Shown here: positions 59,914 to 64,000 of the stretch, piece after piece
Layout: each line of letters begins with the position of its first letter
Numbering within the stretch: position 1 is the first letter of the stretch
Assembly: GCF_000821085.1 (NCBI RefSeq)
Contig: NZ_CCXR01000001.1
Span: 3,059,001-3,123,000, forward strand
Source of the DNA: Bacillus sp. B-jedd
GTDB lineage: Bacteria > Bacillota > Bacilli > Bacillales > Cytobacillaceae
Direction: 5' to 3'
DNA length: 64,000 bases
Program-made: the position numbers and the translations under genes
Notes under the pieces: generated by a model
Told to the model about the DNA's origin: nothing
What the model saw: the letters and a program-made list of their open reading frames with translations, nothing else
Databases searched by the model: none

Positions 59914-62872
59914 GCTGCTTTTGCCCCTTTCTTACAGCGTCACCCGGGAAATTATAATCCTTGCGTGCCCATTTCTTCTGTACCTGGACGCCGATTTGCG
60001 GCTGTGGGTTGCCGTATCGATGGTTAATGGACGGCAGCGGGTTGACACCATCATATTGAAGGATTTCAAGTTTCGCCTTTGTTTCCTTGTAGGCAGGCGT
60101 GTCTGTGTCTTTATCAGCGTAACTGCTTGTCAGTAAGTTGATCGCCGCTTCACCTGAGTCATTCATTGGCAAATAAACTTCCTTCCCTTGGACACGGTCG
60201 GTCACGACACAGCGGACTTTCACATTGCCGTATGGCGAACTGAGCCGAACGAGGGTTCCGTCCTTGATTCCGCGTTCTTTTGCAAGTTCGGGCGAAACCT
60301 CAAGGAACACACTCGGCGTCTTCGAGGAAATTCCTTTCGATTTATACGTCAGGTTCCCTTCATGGAAATGCTCAAGCAAACGGCCGTTGTTGACCTGAAT
60401 GTCGTATTCCTCTCCAAACTCCGTTGGTACGGACCAGTTGACTGGATATAATCTAGCCTTGCCGTCCGGGAAAGGGAAACGGTCTTCATATAATAGCGGA
60501 GAGTCCGTACCATCCGGCGCGACCGGCCACTGCAAGCTCTTATAGCCTTCAAGCCTTTCATACGTTACGCCTGAATAGATTGGCGTCAGCATCGCCACTT
60601 CTTCCATGATTTCTGATGGATGGCTGTAATTCCAGCCTGCTCCGAGGCGGTTGGCGATTTCCTGAATGATTTCCCAATCAGGCTTTGACTCGCCAAGCGG
60701 CTCGAATACTTGATATAGGCGCTGAATGCGGCGTTCCGTATTGGTGAACGTCCCTTCCTTTTCAAAACTCGGGGCGGCCGGCAATACAACATCGGCAAAC
60801 TGTGCCGTCCTTGAAAAGAAAATATCTTGGACGACAAAGAATTTAAGTTCTTCAAAAGCAGCATGTACATGATTGATATTCGAATCGACAAGGCCCATTT
60901 CTTCCCCTTTGATGTACAGGGAACGAAGTCCGCCATGATGGATCGCCTCAATCATGTCATGGTTGTTGACTCCTGGTTCCGGAGGCAGTTTCACGCCCCA
61001 CGCGCGCTCAAACTTCGCACGGGACTCCTCATCTTCAATATGCTGATAGCCAGGCAGGTAATTCGGGGCGCTTCCCATATCGCCCGCTCCCTGGACATTG
61101 TTGTGGCCGCGGAGCGGATACGCTCCAGTACCAGGGCGTCCGTAATTGCCTGTAACAAGCAACAGATTTGAGATAGCCGTACTTGTATCACTGCCGCCGA
61201 TATGCTGGGTAACCCCCATAGCCCAAAGGGCGCAAACACTTTTCGCCGAGCTGATCATTTCAGCAACTTGAATCAAGTTTTCTTTCGAAATGCCTGTTGC
61301 TTCTTCGGCATAACCAAGCGTGAATGGCTTCAGGCTTGCGATGTATTCTTTCACATTGATAACACGGCTGTTCAGGAACTCTTCATCAGCCCAGCCCATA
61401 TCAATAATGTATTTCGTGACTGCGGACAGCCATACCAAGTCAGATCCTGCATTAGGCCTGATAAACAGGTCGGACCTCTCAGCCATTTCATCCTTCCTTA
61501 AATCCGCGACAATCAGTTTTTGCCCCCTCAGCTTGTGGGCACGCTTTATTCTCGTGGACAAGACCGGATGCGCCTCCGACGTATTGGAGCCAATAATCAA
61601 AACGAGGTCGGATGAGCCGATATCGGTTATCGACCCGGCATCGCCGCCATAGCCGACTGTCCTGAAGAGGCCAACCGTCGCCGGCGTCTGACAATACCGG
61701 GAGCAATTGTCTACGTTATTCGTGCCGATCACCTGACGCGCCAGTTTCTGCATTAAATAGGATTCCTCATTAGTACACTTCGAGGATGTGATGAAACCCA
61801 ATGTTTCAGGACCATGGTTGTTCCTGATTTCAGCGAATTTTTTGGCGACAAGCGTGAGAGCTTCATCCCAGCTTGCTTCACGGAAGGAATCACCTTCCCT
61901 GATCAGAGGCTTTGTCAATCTCTCTTCGCTATTGACAAAGTCCCAGCCGAACTTTCCTTTAACACAGGTGGAAATACCATTCGCCGGCGCTTCAACCTGG
62001 GGCTCGATTTTAAGAATCTCCCTATCCTTCGTCCACACATCAAAGCTGCAGCCTACCCCGCAGAACGTACAGACTGTTTTCGTTTTCTTGATCCGCTCTT
62101 TGCGCATGGCCGATTCCATATCGGAAATCGCAAGAATAGAACCATAGCCGGTTTCAATTCCCTTTGTCATCTCAATCATCGGTCTGAGTGTCTGTTTTGC
62201 TATACCAGTCAGGAATCCGGCTTCCCCTTCCATGCCTTTTTCCATCATTGCATTGCATGGGCAGACAGTTGAGCAGTGGCCGCACGACACGCAGGAGGAT
62301 TCGTTAATTGGCACATCATTATCCCAAATGACACGGGGGCGATCACGGTCCCAATCAATCCTTAGCGTCTCTGTGACCTGGACATCCTGGCAAGCTTCCA
62401 CACAGCGCCCGCATAAGATACACTGGTCGGGATCATACCGATAAAACGGGTTAGAATCATCAATTTCATATGGTTTCTGATCAAACGGAATGCTTTGATG
62501 ATTGATTTTCATCTGCTTAACGGTGTTATGGATTTCGCAAGTTCCGTTGTTATAATCGCAGACTGTACAATACAGTTCATGGTTATAAAGAATTTTGTCC
62601 ATTGCCATCGTCTGCGCTTTTTTCACATCTGGCGTAACAGTATTGATGACATCACCATTTTGCAGCGGGGTCGAACAGGAACGGACTAATTCGCCGTTTA
62701 CCTCGACAATACACGTGTCACATGTCTCAATCGGACCAAGGCTCGGATGATAGCAGACATGGGGGACTTCGATTGAACTATCCGCCAAATACTGCAGGAC
62801 GGTTTGGCTGCCCTCGGCTTCGGCAGTAACCCCGTTGATTTTCAATTGAATCTTCTCAGGCAATACACCCAC
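59906..62872 (-). CDS. fdhA: NAD-type formate dehydrogenase alpha subunit
   Basis: Protein of 988 residues. N-terminal [2Fe-2S] domain ([21 protein letters not shown] near residue 40), two [4Fe-4S] clusters ([29 protein letters not shown]), then the molybdopterin domain starting [19 protein letters not shown]. The active site reads [17 protein letters not shown], so Cys stands where E. coli FdhF has selenocysteine. The C-terminal MopB domain ends with [20 protein letters not shown]. Cytoplasmic, resembling B. subtilis YrhE. No separate beta/gamma subunits are nearby. Confidence 0.94.
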   Translation of the reverse strand: MGVLPEKIQLKINGVTAEAEGSQTVLQYLADSSIEVPHVCYHPSLGPIETCDTCIVEVNGELVRSCSTPLQNGDVINTVTPDVKKAQTMAMDKILYNHELYCTVCDYNNGTCEIHNTVKQMKINHQSIPFDQKPYEIDDSNPFYRYDPDQCILCGRCVEACQDVQVTETLRIDWDRDRPRVIWDNDVPINESSCVSCGHCSTVCPCNAMMEKGMEGEAGFLTGIAKQTLRPMIEMTKGIETGYGSILAISDMESAMRKERIKKTKTVCTFCGVGCSFDVWTKDREILKIEPQVEAPANGISTCVKGKFGWDFVNSEERLTKPLIREGDSFREASWDEALTLVAKKFAEIRNNHGPETLGFITSSKCTNEESYLMQKLARQVIGTNNVDNCSRYCQTPATVGLFRTVGYGGDAGSITDIGSSDLVLIIGSNTSEAHPVLSTRIKRAHKLRGQKLIVADLRKDEMAERSDLFIRPNAGSDLVWLSAVTKYIIDMGWADEEFLNSRVINVKEYIASLKPFTLGYAEEATGISKENLIQVAEMISSAKSVCALWAMGVTQHIGGSDTSTAISNLLLVTGNYGRPGTGAYPLRGHNNVQGAGDMGSAPNYLPGYQHIEDEESRAKFERAWGVKLPPEPGVNNHDMIEAIHHGGLRSLYIKGEEMGLVDSNINHVHAAFEELKFFVVQDIFFSRTAQFADVVLPAAPSFEKEGTFTNTERRIQRLYQVFEPLGESKPDWEIIQEIANRLGAGWNYSHPSEIMEEVAMLTPIYSGVTYERLEGYKSLQWPVAPDGTDSPLLYEDRFPFPDGKARLYPVNWSVPTEFGEEYDIQVNNGRLLEHFHEGNLTYKSKGISSKTPSVFLEVSPELAKERGIKDGTLVRLSSPYGNVKVRCVVTDRVQGKEVYLPMNDSGEAAINLLTSSYADKDTDTPAYKETKAKLEILQYDGVNPLPSINHRYGNPQPQIGVQVQKKWARKDYNFPGDAVRKGQKQHG

Positions 62873-63000
62873 CCTTTCCCACTTGAAATAACTTTTCTGA
62901 AAAAGCCTCTTCCTTCCCCTACCCTTAATAGTTCGAAACTAAAACACTACGAGGTTAGGTTTTTCTTTTTAGCTTGAGCTTCATTTTTCCGTGCTTAACA

Positions 63001-63033
63001 AAAGCAGCTCCCTACACTAGGGAGCCGCTGCAA
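63001..63033 (-). terminator. Terminator of the SH3-C39 gene
   Basis: Minus strand GCAGCGGCTCCC-tagtgta-GGGAGCTGC then TTTTG. Confidence 0.8.
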
Positions 63034-63038
63034 AATAG

Positions 63039-64000
63039 TTATTTTACGACAAGCGCACGTTTGCCCATCGCATTGTAAATACTGATAAATTTTGACTTTG
63101 ACACCTTAATATTTTTCCCGACCGCTTCACTATCGTTAAAGTAAACATATTTATCATCCACTCCCGTTACAACAATGCAATGAAGAGGTTTTGGAGCGGA
63201 AATCGTTTTGCCGGATGAAGTCTTCCAACTCCTTGCTCCTGGCATCTCATAATTGATCGTAAACCAGACGAGGACCGGTGCGCCTTTTTTCACATACGCC
63301 TCAACCTCTGAAAAATTCTTTCCAGTCAAATTCACTCCTCCAGGACGATACTGGTCAAGGAGTCTCTTCAACGGACCTGGATTAATTGTATATCCATTAT
63401 CAAAGGGAGTTCCTACAAAGCCGACATTCGGGTCGCCCCAAATGCGGATAGAACCATTCGCATTTCTCACCAGTTTCGTAGAATCATAAGGCATTTTCCT
63501 TGCCAGCGTGCCCTTGCTGACCTTTACCCCATAATAATTCAGTGCCATTGCCAGTGAAGTGACTTCACAGCCGCTCGGCAGCTCAGGCCGTTGGGCGATA
63601 AGCGGCACATTCAATAGTTTCGCCGCAGTTGATGTTGTTATATATTGGCCGCTAACAAAACCGGTTTTGCCATTGTAATTGATTCTGTACCATCCATTGC
63701 TTTCCTTTTTTATGACCTTAACTATTGCACCGTTTTTCAACTGGCCGATTTTTTTATGCTTTGTACCTGGTCCGGTACGCACATTCAGCGCTGAGGCTGT
63801 TACTCTGTATGTAGTGGATGCCGTGGATGATGACGTAACATATTGCCCCGAAACATAGGCTGTTTTCCCTTTATAGGAAATTTTGTACCAGCCATTGCTC
63901 TGGATCTGAATTACCTGAACCGAACTTCCCCTTGGCAAACCTCCGATTCTTGCAAAATTAGTCCCCGGCCCGGTACGAACATTCAGGTTCGAGGCCGTCA
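63039..64000 (-). CDS. SH3b-repeat C39-like peptidase (5' end outside the window)
   Basis: The frame stays open to the right edge with SH3b repeats (ASNLNVRTGPGTNFARIGGL; ASALNVRTGPGTKHKKIGQL), so the gene extends beyond the window; a TTG at 63938 is not the true start. After at least two SH3b domains comes a C39_2 domain: RPELPSGCEVTSLAMALNYYG (Cys), PLHCIVVTGVDDKYVYFNDSE (His, Asp). SH3b domains bind peptidoglycan, so this is probably a secreted wall-bound peptidase related to the gene at 37.8 kb. Confidence 0.87.
   Translation of the reverse strand, partial: TASNLNVRTGPGTNFARIGGLPRGSSVQVIQIQSNGWYKISYKGKTAYVSGQYVTSSSTASTTYRVTASALNVRTGPGTKHKKIGQLKNGAIVKVIKKESNGWYRINYNGKTGFVSGQYITTSTAAKLLNVPLIAQRPELPSGCEVTSLAMALNYYGVKVSKGTLARKMPYDSTKLVRNANGSIRIWGDPNVGFVGTPFDNGYTINPGPLKRLLDQYRPGGVNLTGKNFSEVEAYVKKGAPVLVWFTINYEMPGARSWKTSSGKTISAPKPLHCIVVTGVDDKYVYFNDSEAVGKNIKVSKSKFISIYNAMGKRALVVK

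Noticed and set aside
59906..62872. Selenocysteine-containing formate dehydrogenase
   Set aside because: The active-site codon is a normal Cys (SRYCQTP) and there is no in-frame TGA.

Overview
The window looks like the chromosome of a spore-forming, low-to-moderate G+C Firmicute of the Bacillaceae, close to but not B. subtilis. The signs are a Bacillus-type menaquinone operon, a tRNA cluster with the same 21-gene content and order as B. subtilis trnB, a CotD-type spore coat gene behind a sigma-K-like promoter, strong AGGAGG-type ribosome binding sites with frequent TTG/GTG starts, and tandem rRNA promoters. No phage, plasmid or CRISPR locus is seen.

Layout. 1-7.9 kb: menaquinone pathway (menF-menD-menH-menB-menE-menC on the minus strand, divergent menA). 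8.1-11.2 kb: yteA-like zinc-finger protein and an isolated glgC-glgD pair. 11.2-15.1 kb: a 52-bp tandem hairpin repeat, the 21-tRNA cluster, 5S rRNA fused directly to the first ~70 nt of a 16S gene, and two rRNA promoters. 15.1-18.4 kb: small transport, membrane and acetyltransferase genes and a lone tRNA-Ala. 18.4-25.9 kb: a SinR-like regulator and a full monoderm Tad/Flp pilus operon whose pilin gene carries a frameshift. 26.1-34.5 kb: mixed housekeeping genes (DUF192, isochorismatase-like hydrolase, DedA, DEAD-box helicase, LysR regulator, acetyltransferase, TrmO). 34.6-35.5 kb: a second tRNA operon (Leu-Gly-Ser) followed by a second hairpin repeat array of 51 bp. 35.6-44.9 kb: Dps, YceI, a C39-type peptidase, HtrA with a two-component system, an anchored coiled-coil protein and an SGNH hydrolase. 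44.9-49.5 kb: a probable 6S RNA, an AarF/UbiB kinase with a phasin-like partner, a tyrosine phosphatase and a formate/nitrite channel under a CRP/FNR-type box. 49.9-55.8 kb: a cobalamin-riboswitch operon. 55.9-64 kb: an MFS transporter, coat genes, the formate dehydrogenase cluster and a second C39-type peptidase cut by the window edge.

The most interesting unit is the cobalamin operon at 49.9-55.8 kb. A B12 riboswitch controls a wall-anchored protein that joins a DUF4430 (transcobalamin beta-like) domain to an alpha/alpha-barrel (prenyltransferase-repeat) domain. Next come a DUF4430 lipoprotein and a complete ECF transporter (T, fused double ATPase, S). This reads as a Gram-positive B12 capture and uptake chain using the two folds of animal intrinsic factor/transcobalamin in the reverse order.

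The second group of unusual signals lies around the tRNA operons. Two different 51/52-bp hairpin repeat arrays each sit just behind a tRNA-operon terminator. Inside the 21-tRNA cluster, two tRNA 5' halves (fMet and Lys-like) are broken in the D-arm by related ~34-nt sequences and are followed by the intact gene. The formate genes (fdhA-DUF1641-fdhD, plus the FNT channel with its TGTGA-N6-TCACA box) and the menaquinone genes suggest respiratory flexibility at low oxygen.
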